NCBI RefSeq assembly: GCF_964340395.1
Contig: NC_135550.1
Span: forward strand, 7,053,101-7,073,100
Source: Glandiceps talaboti
Lineage: Eukaryota; Hemichordata; Enteropneusta; Spengelidae
Direction of reading: 5' to 3'
DNA: 20,000 bases
A program made the position numbers and the translations under genes. The notes under the pieces are model-generated. The model searched no databases, was not told where the DNA came from, and saw nothing but the letters and a program-made list of their open reading frames with translations. Positions 9,294-19,473 of the stretch are shown one piece after another (positions within the stretch are counted from its first letter, which is position 1; every line of letters starts with the position of its first letter).

Positions 9294-9816
9294 TTTTGCA
9301 AATTACCAACAAAATACCTTAACTTCAGTCATTCTAGCTTTCACTGTTTACCTGGATCTGTTGTCACGGTGACAGTGGGAAATCTTTAGCCCTTCATGCT
9401 TTGTTTGACCATATGTCATGTTAAAGATTCTCTAAGCTTGTTATTGTTTTCAACACTGGCCGTCTGAGATTCTTTCTGCAATGATTTCTGTATTGTAAGT
9501 TGAGACGTTAGGTATGCTATGCAGAAGGGGTAATTGGCACTGGTTGAACAATACACACTATTTGTGAGAAATAGTTGCTATACAAAAAAGTTGAATTGTA
9601 ACAAGATGAAAGTTTTTTTTTTCCATTCATCACTAATCCCTTCTCTCTATCTCTACATATTTGCTGCATATTGCATAACTGTCATTCTCTGTTTTACTAA
9701 TTAACTGTTTATGACTGACTACACAATATTGGTTGAATAATTGCTATGATGCCCTCTTCTCTCATATAGATAAAGTTTCAGAAGACACAAAGAATTTGAT
9801 GGGATGTTATAGCTAT

Positions 9817-9829
9817 CCCCCCCCCCCCC
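9817..9829. repeat. Poly-C tract, 13 bases
   Basis: Uninterrupted C13 about 540 bases from the C17 tract. Confidence 0.95.
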
Positions 9830-10160
9830 TTCATATCTTCACATCTATTTCCCTCCTCTCTGCCAGTCAACAACAAACTTATGGAAAAATGGATACAGTA
9901 TACAAAATTTACAAATAGTCAGCTGTGAACCATTGCTTTATTTACAACCTCATGTTGTCAATATTGTTCTAAGATGTGACCTGTTTTTGACAATATGGAA
10001 AATATTGAGGATCAGTTAGTTTTTATCATTCTCACAAAGTATAATGCAATTCTTGGCCTGATTAAGGACCCTCATTTGCATGACAAAAGAGCGTGTAACA
10101 CAGAGATGAAAGAGGATTATTTCATTTCTTGGTACCAGTTTATCATACGTTTACAAAGAC

Positions 10161-10178
10161 TTTCTCTCTCTCTCTCTT
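10161..10178. repeat. (TC)n microsatellite
   Basis: Short TC run, unremarkable. Confidence 0.9.
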
Positions 10179-10268
10179 CACCTCATATTTCTCTCTTCCT
10201 TTTATTTCATATTGCTCATTGAGAGACAAAGATTATTTAAAGTTAGATTTGCATGTACCAATGTGTGA

Positions 10269-10326
10269 GTGGGGGAGGGGGAGGGGGGTGGGAGTTGGGA
10301 AGGGTGTGATGGGGTGGGGGTGGGGT
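10269..10326. repeat. G-rich tract with G-quadruplex potential
   Basis: On the plus strand, at least eight runs of three or more G are separated by one to six bases, enough for a quadruplex in the non-template strand with respect to a plus transcript. EHBP1 pre-mRNA would carry the C-rich strand. Confidence 0.8.
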
Positions 10327-11040
10327 GATTTTTGGGTGACATCTAATCATGGGGCTTCTTGTGTAAATAAAACCATATTTGAATTATTATTTATTTGAAT
10401 TACAGTTATTTTTGAAGAATGATATGAAAAGTGGTACCACGTTATCCTACATATTACCATTACAATGATATTGATCTTTCTATTTTGCTGAACACTCGGT
10501 CATTTTTGTTTCTATCTGCCGTCGGTAGGAGTGGTTAGCAACACAATGGCTGAGGGCAGCAGAACAGTACCAAGTGTATCAATCACGTACCATCCAATTA
10601 TTACGAAGACAATTTTCAAATAACTCATGATGAATAATCACAGTAAATACATTTCTGTTTTCTCTGTAATTTCAACAAAGTTTTGTTTTCTTAAAAATGA
10701 AAAAAAATGTCATTCAAGATATAAAACACAATTTTCTTTCAAATGTCAAATTTTCATGGCAAAAAAACCCCCCAAAACACACAAATGAAGTAAGTATTTC
10801 TTGAGCATGGGGATGTTACAAAGTTAAGAATTCACACAAATAACTCATAAATTTTACTACAACTTCAAGCACTTTTTGTATGTAATATTCAGTAGTCTTC
10901 CCCCCACACACACATACATCCTTGAAGTTGTCTGTATTATTGATGTTAGTTAAAGGTCGCAAGTGGACAAGTCTGACAGCTAACTCAAATATATTACGAC
11001 TATCTAACAAGGGATTGGTTGAACAGTAAAACTTCTATTT

Positions 11041-11345
11041 CCAGGGCTAGAAATTAACAGTATAGTTCTGTGTCCACAGACTACCAATTCTTGTCGTGGG
11101 TCTACCATAAGTTGCAGCTAGTAGCCCATTCAGGCTTTCACTGTTTATGCAATTATTTAAAGAATAGAACATTTACTGACATAAACATATTTTTAAAAAC
11201 ACACATATTTCCAATAGAGGAACTCTGTTTTCAGTTCAGGAATATAGGACTATTGGTCACCCATCCTTGGGCTACCACTCTCTGTAATTGGTAGCCCACT
11301 AGGGACTACCAATGAAAAAAAGTTTTGCACTTCCATCTACAAAGT
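11041..11345. repeat. Hairpin-rich element with repeated GGTAGYCC boxes
   Basis: Starts ccagggctagaaattaac. It contains the box GTAGCCCA or its complement several times: gtctacca near 11100, gtagccca near 11120, GGGCTACCA at 11269-11277, TGGTAGCCC at 11289-11297 and ggactacca at 11303-11311. The 11289-11297 arm can pair perfectly with 11269-11277, or with one mismatch to 11303-11311. This looks like a short dispersed repeat. I do not recognise the family with certainty. Confidence 0.5.
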
Positions 11346-11380
11346 TAATGGTACATTGTATCTATAGGTATATATTTAAG

Positions 11381-11418
11381 GAGGGGGAGATGGAGGGGGA
11401 GGGGGAGGGGGAGGGGGA
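11381..11418. repeat. (GGGGGA)n tract
   Basis: Several consecutive G5A units after gagggggagatgga. Strong G-quadruplex potential on the plus strand. Confidence 0.95.
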
Positions 11419-12028
11419 TGCAATTTTTATAAACTACACAGAAACTCAAGCCATGTAATTCACTGTTAAAATTCAGCACTGAAAAGTTGTCATGTAGTCA
11501 AATTAAACATCACATTGCCATTTCCATTTTCTTTTCTCAGAGGCAGACTTAAGCGAAATCATGTAATAGTTATGTGTACTCTTTAAGAGTGATTTCCTGC
11601 ATAGGAGACTACTGTAGTAATACAATCGATATACTAGTAGTTAAAAATTCTCGCCATTTTTATCATCGCTTTATTATCCCTGAAAATACGTATCAGGGAG
11701 AGCAACTTAAAATGTATATCCTCCGAAAGTCATCAATCTTTAAATCGCTATTATTTAGTCTCTTTTAAGATCAGATAATACGCTGACTCAGTTCATACTA
11801 TTAACTTGTGGAATGAAATACTGCAGGAAATGTAACTTGTTCAAAAGCCTACAACCATCTTCTGTGTTTTTTATCAACCGATTTCAACGAGTGCACGTAT
11901 GATCTTCTATAAGTAGTGTTACCTGCAGTCACCAAAGTTCTTAGTCAAAGAGCTGTGTACACCTGTTAATGGCAACACAGCCACTTACAAATGCAGCGGG
12001 AACAGAACTTGTCCCGGGGATATTTAAC

Positions 12029-12043
12029 TTGACCTAAGGTCAA
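12029..12043. promoter_or_regulatory. Palindromic nuclear-receptor-like site (ER1)
   Basis: TTGACCTAAGGTCAA is a perfect 7+1+7 palindrome made of two AGGTCA half-sites in everted orientation with a one-base spacer. Nuclear receptors bind AGGTCA half-sites. One such palindrome in 20 kb is suggestive only. Confidence 0.25.
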
Positions 12044-12554
12044 AGAGCTTAACCCTTTACTATTCTTCCTTGAAAAGCTGTCTCATCATTGTCAGATTTA
12101 CTACAATCACATGATACAGAGGGCAACAGATACCCAGTTATCCTACTCAAAAGGCTATTTCCTTTTTTTTTCTCCTTCCGATTTCTGACTCTTAAAGATG
12201 TTGCAGCTTGACTTTACTTATTATTTAAACTTGAGATATTGATATTGATATTCTGGCTGGCCCTAGGATGAAAAAAGATCAAGACATCTCAGATTTAATG
12301 TCATTAAAAAAAAAACATGAGAGAACATGCAAGTGAACTTTACAAATACCATACGCCTATAGTATCAAGTTTCCACAGGTAAAGACAATATTCATCAATT
12401 TTTGAAAGTTCCCAATGGAGTAGTGGGCAAAGACATGTTTGCTGATTTAGAATCATGCATTCGGTCTAGATTTAGTGAAAAAGAATGAATTGAAATGTGA
12501 ATCTCAACGGAGCCATCTCATTAACTCTTACACAGATTAATACCAAAAAAGTGA

Positions 12555-12960
12555 ACACGTAAAAATAACTGAAATAGATTCAATGTTGACAGATCAATAT
12601 CTGAGTTCTTACAAAAATAACTGAATTTAAAGAATTCATATTAACTGGTCAATATCTCAGTTGCTATATGAAAATAACAAAAAATTCTAGAATTCATATT
12701 AACTGGTAATATCCGAGTTCCTACAAAAGTAATTAATTGATAGAATTCAGGTCAATATCAGAGTTTCTACAAAAATAACTGAATTTATAGAATTTATATT
12801 AACAGGTCAATATCTCAGTTGCTACAGGATAACTAAAATTTCTAGAATTCATATTAACTTGTCAATATCTGAGTTCCTACAAAATATCTGAATTTATAGA
12901 ATCGCTGCTGACAGGTCAATATCTGAGTTCCTACAAAAATAACTGAATTTATAGAGGTCA
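12555..12960. repeat. 55-bp diverged tandem repeat, 7 copies
   Basis: The unit reads roughly ggtcaatatctgagttccta, caaaaataactgaattta, tagaattcatattaact. The aatat core starts at 12596, 12651, 12708, 12754, 12809, 12864 and 12919. Spacing is 55, 57, 46, 55, 55 and 55, so one unit has lost about nine bases. Internal substitutions and the stable period indicate an old minisatellite. Confidence 0.92.
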
Positions 12961-13170
12961 AGTTAACTTAATAATTTCACATTTTAGACCAACAATATAA
13001 GCAAACTTGAATGCACAAGTTAGTATCTGATCATGGTAAGTTCAAGTTCAAATCACTGAAATAATATAACCACTGTTATCCATTTAACTTCAACACTGTC
13101 ACAAAATAACTACATTAGCCTCAATATTGATATTTTCTCTAATTAATTGTCAATACTTTTCTCACTCAGC

Positions 13171-13420
13171 ACAAATGGTACTGTGAAATATGGTCGCCAC
13201 TATCCAAACCCGGCACCAGCTGTACGACAACCTTTATGATTCTATTAACAAATGGAGCAAGTTTTATGAGCTCCATTTTATTGGTGGTTATGAGAAATAT
13301 GAGTACTGTCATGTTCTCAGCACCCTGTGTCCCCAGGCTGCCAATCAGGCCATACAAAAGAGTTTCGGCATCAGCTTGGGAGTCACTACCAATGTTACAA
13401 AAGCTCTGCATATTTTAATC
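13171..13420. other. Exon-like island, identity unknown
   Basis: About 250 bases that look less AT-rich than their surroundings. On the plus strand a good acceptor (cttttctcactcag) at 13170 is followed by an open frame to a stop near 13419. A second plus frame begins at an ATG at 13190 and runs 83 codons, with protein-like content (NKWSKFYELHFIGGYEKYEY). The minus strand is open over the same stretch (DSQADAETLLYGLIG). No donor is convincing on either strand and I recognise no family. It may be a decayed gene or transposon fragment, or an exon of a nested gene. Confidence 0.25.
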
Positions 13421-13745
13421 ATCTCTCATTACTATCCATAATCACGGTAATTACTCACAATGGCTACTTCTTCACATCGATATAGATACATATAAATTTT
13501 TTATGAAGGTCTGGCCGTGAGAGACATATTGTTCACCTGAGCTAGCAGGACGGAGTGAGACAGGCTTACATGCTGTGTTCCCAGTGCATGGGAATTAATC
13601 AACAGAAGAGGTTATTAATTACAAAACACATTACAATCTAGTGATTATAACGACATCAATTTAACAACCACAATCAAATTTCTTTCCATCACTATAATCA
13701 ATAATTGTTCTTCTCAATTTAACTACTTTAATACTTTCCCTATGC

Positions 13746-13775
13746 AAAAAAAAAAAAGAAAGAGAGAGAGAGAGA
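13746..13775. repeat. Poly-A followed by (GA)n
   Basis: A12, then gaaa, then GA repeats. It could be the tail of a retroposed element, but no body is recognised. Confidence 0.85.
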
Positions 13776-14469
13776 AATTAAGTTGAACTGATTAGATGAA
13801 TTTTCTGTTCTGAATTTCGCTGAAGAGATTATCATAAAAATTGGATGAGCCTGATTGAAAAAGAAGAGAAAAAGCCAGAGTTGTAGGTGCCAGTGTTCTG
13901 ATAACTTGATACAGGCTTACAGAGAACACATGTTTAGCCCCGTAAGGCCAACACACAAGCCTGTCATTATACATGTAACTCACACAATACAACTACTAAG
14001 ATAACTGCGCATACAAAGACATTGCAGACAGCACACGTTATGACCTGCCATAATTTTGAATTAACGGTGGACAGTACCAAGACATAAAGGCTCTATCCAC
14101 CCACAAAATTTACACCATTGTATTTAGTATTTATAATTTTGAATTGTGCACTCATTTATTGTCACCGTTTGTACACATAGACAAGGTTACTTCATATAAT
14201 ACAGTTTATACTGTCAATCACAGTTCTACGATAGAGGGACGCATGATGCTCCAGTTAATTCTTTCTAGTGCAAGTCATTCACTCCATGACAAATGATTCA
14301 CTCAAATGACAAATGGTAGCATCACTAACTGTGGAAAGAGTGGAAATACTAAAGTTGTAGCAAGTGTGCAACACTATTAGTCATAACAGTATACTTTCAG
14401 TCACATGACAGTTTGAAAGAGTTGATGTTGAGGGATAGCTTGAAACCAAATTCATGGGGACCAAATGTT

Positions 14470-14492
14470 GGGGGGGGGGAAGGGGGGGGGGG
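14470..14492. repeat. G10-AA-G11 tract
   Basis: Two long G runs in the first ~185-bp copy. Confidence 0.95.
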
Positions 14493-14635
14493 ATGTCTTT
14501 CTTCAACACAGTGATTGTGGTGATGTGAATGAACCGAATGTTAAACACTTTAATAGTCATCATCATGTATAATTGTCATTTGAAGTACACGTTCATGTAG
14601 AAAGAGTTGATGATGGGGTCGGCGTTTAACTTGCT

Positions 14636-14655
14636 GGGGGGGGGGGGGGGGGGGG
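14636..14655. repeat. G20 homopolymer
   Basis: Twenty consecutive G in the second ~185-bp copy, at the same relative place as the G10AAG11 tract of the first copy. Confidence 0.95.
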
Positions 14656-15958
14656 TTAGGGAAGGAGGGAGGAAAATTGTTTCAACAAATTAATTCTGTT
14701 GCTCAATTTGAATGAACTGAGTTAAAAACTATAACCGTGAATGAATTGGTGTTTACAAAACCACATACAACTAAGAACTTACAAATAGCATATCTGAAAG
14801 ACTAGATGATGGGTCAAATTCTAACTAGAATGTAAACCAGTGGTTGAGGGGAAGGAAGGAATTTTCCTTGGAACACACTGATTGTGATGTTAAAGATGAA
14901 TGTTAGAATCTATAAAGTGAGTGAAAAGAGTGCTGTTTGAATTGTGGATACTACATACATGTTCTCATGGGAGAGTTGAAAGAGTTAATGATAGGTGTAC
15001 AGTTGTAGCATTGTTCACTGATGACACATAGTTACTGACGACCTTATGTACTGGCATGTCTACTATTCCCATACTTGATTTACAACAAATTGTCTAATTG
15101 CACACAGCCTTGTACACTCCAAAAGATCTTAGTGATTCCTTTTTTTTTTTTTTCTGGTCACATCCAGTTGTCTGCCAAATCTGTACAAATCTTTAAGAAC
15201 ATACGCTCAATGAAAGGAAGAACTGAGATTGGTGGACACTGAAGAGAGGGGATGTCTTCACATTGTACTCAGATTGCTATACATTGATAAAAGGGATGTC
15301 TTGGCATTGTACCCGGGGATTAGATGCTGCAATGCTTTGTGCCTGCAATATTTCAACTGGTAGATGGAGGAGGAGCTTCAATTTCAATGAGATCCAATTG
15401 GTATTGATCGCTGTAAACTTTCTTTCATTAGCTCTGAAAGAAGTACACAGTGAAAAGAAGTACTGCTTGATTGCTGTCACTTTGTTCTCTGCTTGATTAC
15501 TAGCTTCCCTGTCACACTCAATTCCAGTGATGGCTACACCTTACAGTACTCTGCCCTCATCAAACACCTTAGGCAAGGGCAGGTGCATACAACTTTTTTC
15601 CATTTCCCCATTTTCTCATTTTTTTTATAGAAATGCTCTCACACTGAGCTACATTCACAAGCAAAGCTTACAACTACAGGTGCATATAAGCATCATACCA
15701 GTGATTCATACAAATGCATAGAATAGCTATCCAGTGAGGTGCAAACAACCGTTAAGAAGTGCGCTGCTCTCAGTTCTGTACTACAAGACATTCGACACCC
15801 TCTTCAAATTCTTTCCCTGCTAAACACCATCCTCGAGTGGATACTTTAGGCCCTGGGGGCAGCCATGCAACCCCCAAAATGCAATTACCCATGTCATTTT
15901 CATGGGACAGTTAATGACAGGGGCGGCCTCAGCGTTCATCTTTGACCAACATTCCATG

Positions 15959-15992
15959 AATATATATATATATAGATGTCTACATATATATA
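15959..15992. repeat. (TA)n microsatellite, two blocks
   Basis: Two TA runs separated by gatgtctaca. Confidence 0.9.
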
Positions 15993-16234
15993 TTTATTTA
16001 CAAGATGATTGAGAATTGTCTTATTTCAGTCACTCAAACCCTTGTTTATAGCTGCTTGTCACATACCATTGCAATTGGTTATAATTATAGCAAAGCTTTG
16101 AAGTTATTGTGTATGCCGGCATTGAATGGACAAGCATGAAAGACAAGTAGTATGAGCTGAGTCAATGCTCATCAATGGAAAACTTTCACAGCTGTAACAA
16201 TCACATAATCATAGGCATCTAGCACAAAGGCCGG

Positions 16235-16298
16235 AACAATGCAAGTCTCATTAGCATGTATAAACCCAACCACTTGCATTGTTATGCTAAACAATGCA
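16235..16298. promoter_or_regulatory. Inverted SOX/POU-like motif cluster
   Basis: AACAATGCAAGT (16235-16246) and ACTTGCATTGTT (16272-16283) are a perfect 12-base inverted repeat. TTAGCAT (16251-16257) and ATGCTAA (16284-16290) form a second, out-of-order pair, and ACAATGCA recurs at 16291-16298. CATTGTTATGCTAA resembles the composite SOX-POU element known from vertebrates (CATTGT next to ATGC). Further ATGCTAAT and GCTAATTAG elements occur up to ~16420, and ATCAAAGG near 16430 fits a TCF/LEF site. The enhancer role is inference. Confidence 0.3.
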
Positions 16299-16565
16299 TT
16301 CTTACAGAGATGAGATTACTACAATTCACTTATTTCAAAACTGAAGAAAAAAGTATAGAAATGCTAATAATAGCCGGGCAATTTCAATCATGTCATGCTA
16401 GACTTATTCCTTTGCTAATTAGAGATGAATCAAAGGGACTGACAATGACTGGGGGATCAGAACGATTCATCGGAATTCTCTTACACTGACCCCCTTACAC
16501 TTGTGATGACAAAACAAAATTAACCCCTTGACACGCAGTGCCAATCAAACTGATTTCGGGGGTAC

Positions 16566-16696
16566 CTGGACGTAATTGACTGGACATCAATGTAGCCTTC
16601 CTGCCGAGTCCCGGCGTATTGTGCCGCTCGGACAATACACTGACAGTCACACTGATCATTCTGAGTCAGATCGCACAATTCTGTTCTCTCAAGAGA
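16566..16696 (-). other. Candidate exon, identity unknown
   Basis: On the minus strand the acceptor gatatctttttttttttccgacattcaag leads into 43 open codons plus two bases ending at CAG|gtaccc. The predicted peptide includes LCDLTQNDQCDCQCIVRAAQ and QEGYIDVQSITSR. The stretch is unusually CpG-rich for this window. It does not resemble the EHBP1 N terminus, and I recognise no domain. It could be an untranslated or alternative exon, an exon of another gene, or part of a repeat (the flanking ttaaccccttgacacgcagtgcc looks repeat-like). Confidence 0.2.
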
Positions 16697-17322
16697 CTTG
16701 AATGTCGGAAAAAAAAAAGATATCAATCACTGTGAGGTAAAAAAAAAAAGATGAGTTGGCAATGGGTGAGTGGGCTACTATGGCGACACCTGCTGTAATC
16801 TTACATAATTGACATGAAAAGATTCGTCACACTTCCACGCAAAGGAGAACATAATTACGATTTGACCTCATTACAATGAACATTCAACTGCACAGATCAC
16901 ACTTTCTTATCCTCTACATGTGACTAAGGACTTGATATTGATAGCGAGACAGTGATTCATACAGCAATAATGATACAGAGCTCAGTAAACATACACTACT
17001 GAAATAAGACTAATACTAATACGATTCCTTCATTTTGAACTCTTACATTTTCATTTCAATCAGTTTTTACTTTGATCACTTCAAGTGGTTTTATTAAGCA
17101 TACTTACAACTGTTTTAATCTCACCATCCCATGTGTTCAACTTGGGTGAACTCATTATATATTGTGATTTTGGTATGTATACTGTTCAATGAATTGCTTA
17201 TATTAAAACTCTCCAAACTGCAGTATTACTACTAACTGCAACATGTTGAACATTGTCATCAACAAGCTACTGTATTTATCAAACATGTTTTGTATGTTTG
17301 TTTGTTTGTTGGCGCGCACACG

Positions 17323-17326
<4 letters not shown>

Positions 17327-17390
<64 letters not shown>

Positions 17391-17408
17391 CGTGTATGTG
17401 TGTGTGTA
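17327..17408. repeat. (TG)30 microsatellite with GC-rich flank
   Basis: Sixty bases of perfect TG (17327-17386), then TG with C and A interruptions. The left flank ggcgcgcacacg is also alternating purine-pyrimidine, so the whole could adopt Z-DNA. Cys/Val repeat open frames across it are artefacts. Confidence 0.97.
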
Positions 17409-18525
17409 CCTGTGTGGCTATGTATGCTGCCTGTGTGAATTAAAATGTTTGCATATAACCTATCACTGTTGATAAACAAAGTCTAATTATCATCTGTGTA
17501 TTCATGAATTAACTTCTTATGTGAATCTCCTAAAACATCACCAGTAAGCCTGTATATATACTGTATTGTCATAAGCACTGCATGCAATGCAATCTAAATT
17601 CTAAGTAGTGTAATAGGTGGTAGACGTGTTAAGTTTTAAAGTGTAAATAAAATAGTCAGGTACTGTGGATATCTAAATTCTATTTGAACTCCTCATACAT
17701 AGTCAAACCGATTTCTCGCCAACATCTATGGTCAAACACATATACTATTACCATACACAGATTTCGGTCTGTTGTAATTTTTACCACCCACCTGTTGAAT
17801 GACAAGTTCTACTAAGTTTACAGGATATCACACTGTGAAAGCGACATTGATTTTGTGGGGGTGGTTTTTACACTTACTGTGCTAAAACAGTTATTTCTAG
17901 GCAGGTAAATATAGTAGGAAACATAAACATACAACGACTTGAAAATAGGCGAACCATGTTGACACGGTATCATATTATGCCTCGGACCCAAGTATACACA
18001 AGACCTACTCCTTCAATACATTCATGAATAGACAGTTATTTTCATGACTGTACGAAAACTGAGATCGGGAAAGCATTAAAATCAGCAGATGAAGTTAGTG
18101 GTATCGCACTGTGCTTTTTAAAACTGAATGATACATATTATACATAGATCTATCCTCTTTCCATACATCATCAGAGCGTGGCAATCTTCATGCATATGCT
18201 GAAACATCAGACGTGACAGAGGACGTGAAGATAAGAAAAAACCAATCAGGGGAAAAAAAACTCCTCAAAACTAATATCTGTAGTAGTGTAATAGCGGACT
18301 TCTGAAATCAGATTATTGTTGTTATGTAGCCGGCACCACAAAGTAGGATTTTGACATACCTTTACCTGCTCTGTTTTATACTCGGACTCCCAAGTCACTC
18401 GTCATGATTAACATTGGACAAATAAGAATCATACAGTATTTTTGTACAAACTCCCCGGTGTAATGGATTTACAAGTCAGACATGGGTACATTACTATCAG
18501 AACAATGCTGTCATACAACATTTTT

Positions 18526-18909
18526 TCAGCTCGGGTTGCTCTCTGTTTTCATTTTACCATGTACAAAATGAGACATAGCATCAGATAAGGTTGCCAGCAC
18601 AGCCACATGAATAAAGCCCAACATATTTGACTGTAATATTAGATGTGTTGTACCTAGTGCTTGGCTCCTATGTTTATAATCTGGACTAGTAAATTGAGGA
18701 CATGAATGACGGTGAGGACATCCACATGGTGTGTGTTGGTTGGTGGGGGCATTTATTATAGGACTAAAAACAAGCTGGTATAGTGTTATGACATTGAGGG
18801 GACAATTGATACCACAATGGTCATCAAGTGATACCTTTTCTGAAGCCAACCAGAGAGAGTGTAGTGACACGACAGCTTTGGATTCCACATCCATACCCTT
18901 TGTGGGCAT
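18526..18909 (-). other. Uncharacterised 127-codon open frame
   Basis: The longest open frame in the window: ATG to TGA, starting MPTKGMDVESKAVVSLHSLW. It contains a His/Cys-rich part (HTPCGCPHRHSCPQ), has no signal peptide or recognised domain, and gives no match I can recall. A frame this long can occur by chance in 20 kb of six frames. It lies in the presumed EHBP1 intron 1 on the same strand. Confidence 0.12.
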
Positions 18910-19301
18910 GGAGTGGGGATGTTATTAAGCTGAGTTAGATAGCTGCTTACATTAGCATGACAAAGGTGCTGCAATTACTGCTATTTGAGATTCAATTAGT
19001 TATCCAAGTATTGTAACCTTCCAGTGTGTTCTCTCTACAGTTCTTTCTCTTACCCTTGTACAAGTTAGTGAAACCAAACCTGGCTGACATACTCTTAAAA
19101 CACACACAATACTTAAACAACCATCAACTACTTTAACTTTAAATTCCTTTTTTCATGTTTGTTATGCTTTGTTATTTTTACCACTGCCCTCCAAAGTTGC
19201 CCTTTACAAATCTCCAAAGTCTCCTAAAAGGGTCACTTGTTTTCTTAGCTTACTTTGCAGTGTTGATTAAACACGAAAGAGGGTGATAGGGGGTGGGATT
19301 T

Positions 19302-19313
19302 TTAGGGTTAGGG
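19302..19313. repeat. Two telomere-type TTAGGG units
   Basis: TTAGGGTTAGGG, the common metazoan telomere unit, twice. Probably chance or a small interstitial trace. Confidence 0.6.
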
Positions 19314-19318
19314 TTTGT

Positions 19319-19352
19319 GTGCTGGCTGGCTTGCTGGCTGGCTGGCTGGCCT
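19319..19352. repeat. (CTGG)n microsatellite
   Basis: About seven CTGG units with one CTTG interruption, six bases after the TTAGGG units. Confidence 0.9.
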
Positions 19353-19453
19353 GGACGTTATGTTGCCTTGCTTTTTTTCCCAACTGGCTCCATGCCACAA
19401 TGTACTTCCAGTAATGAGATTTGTCTGGCATTTACATAACATAGTCTGTCTTT

Positions 19454-19468
19454 GGTAATTTAATTACC
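19454..19468. promoter_or_regulatory. Palindromic paired-type homeodomain site (P3)
   Basis: GGTAATTTAATTACC is a perfect 7+1+7 palindrome containing TAAT-TTA-ATTA, the spacing bound by dimers of paired-class homeodomains. Function is inference. Confidence 0.25.
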
Positions 19469-19473
19469 GTACA

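Larger units (their letters stand above)
14381..14999. repeat. ~185-bp tandem repeat with G-tracts, 3+ diverged copies
   Basis: The motif aaagagttgatgatg (or a close variant) starts at 14416, 14601, 14797 and 14979. Each complete copy then has a G-rich stretch, ttcaacacagtgattgtg-like sequence, gaatgaa and gttaaaa-acta-taa. Periods are 185, 196 and 182. The G part is G10AAG11 in copy 1, G20 in copy 2 and only ggggaaggaagg in copy 3. Minus-strand open frames here are by-products. Confidence 0.85.

Noticed and set aside
10560-10620. Minus-strand ggatg|gtacgt as the donor of the missing EHBP1 first exon
   Set aside because: The donor and TG phase fit, but the preceding codons (VFVIIG) do not resemble the conserved EHBP1 N terminus.
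10545-10622. 25-codon plus-strand frame MAEGSRTVPSV... with a good start context and upstream acceptor-like tract
   Set aside because: Very short, no homology, and no donor or companion exons.
14381-14566. Minus-strand open frame with Pro runs (PPPLPPP)
   Set aside because: Made by the G10AAG11 tract within a tandem repeat; no splice context.
17243-17479. Cys/Val and Thr/His repeat open frames
   Set aside because: Translations of the (TG)n microsatellite.
19302-19313. Interstitial telomere
   Set aside because: Only two TTAGGG units beside a CTGG microsatellite; too short to claim a telomere origin.
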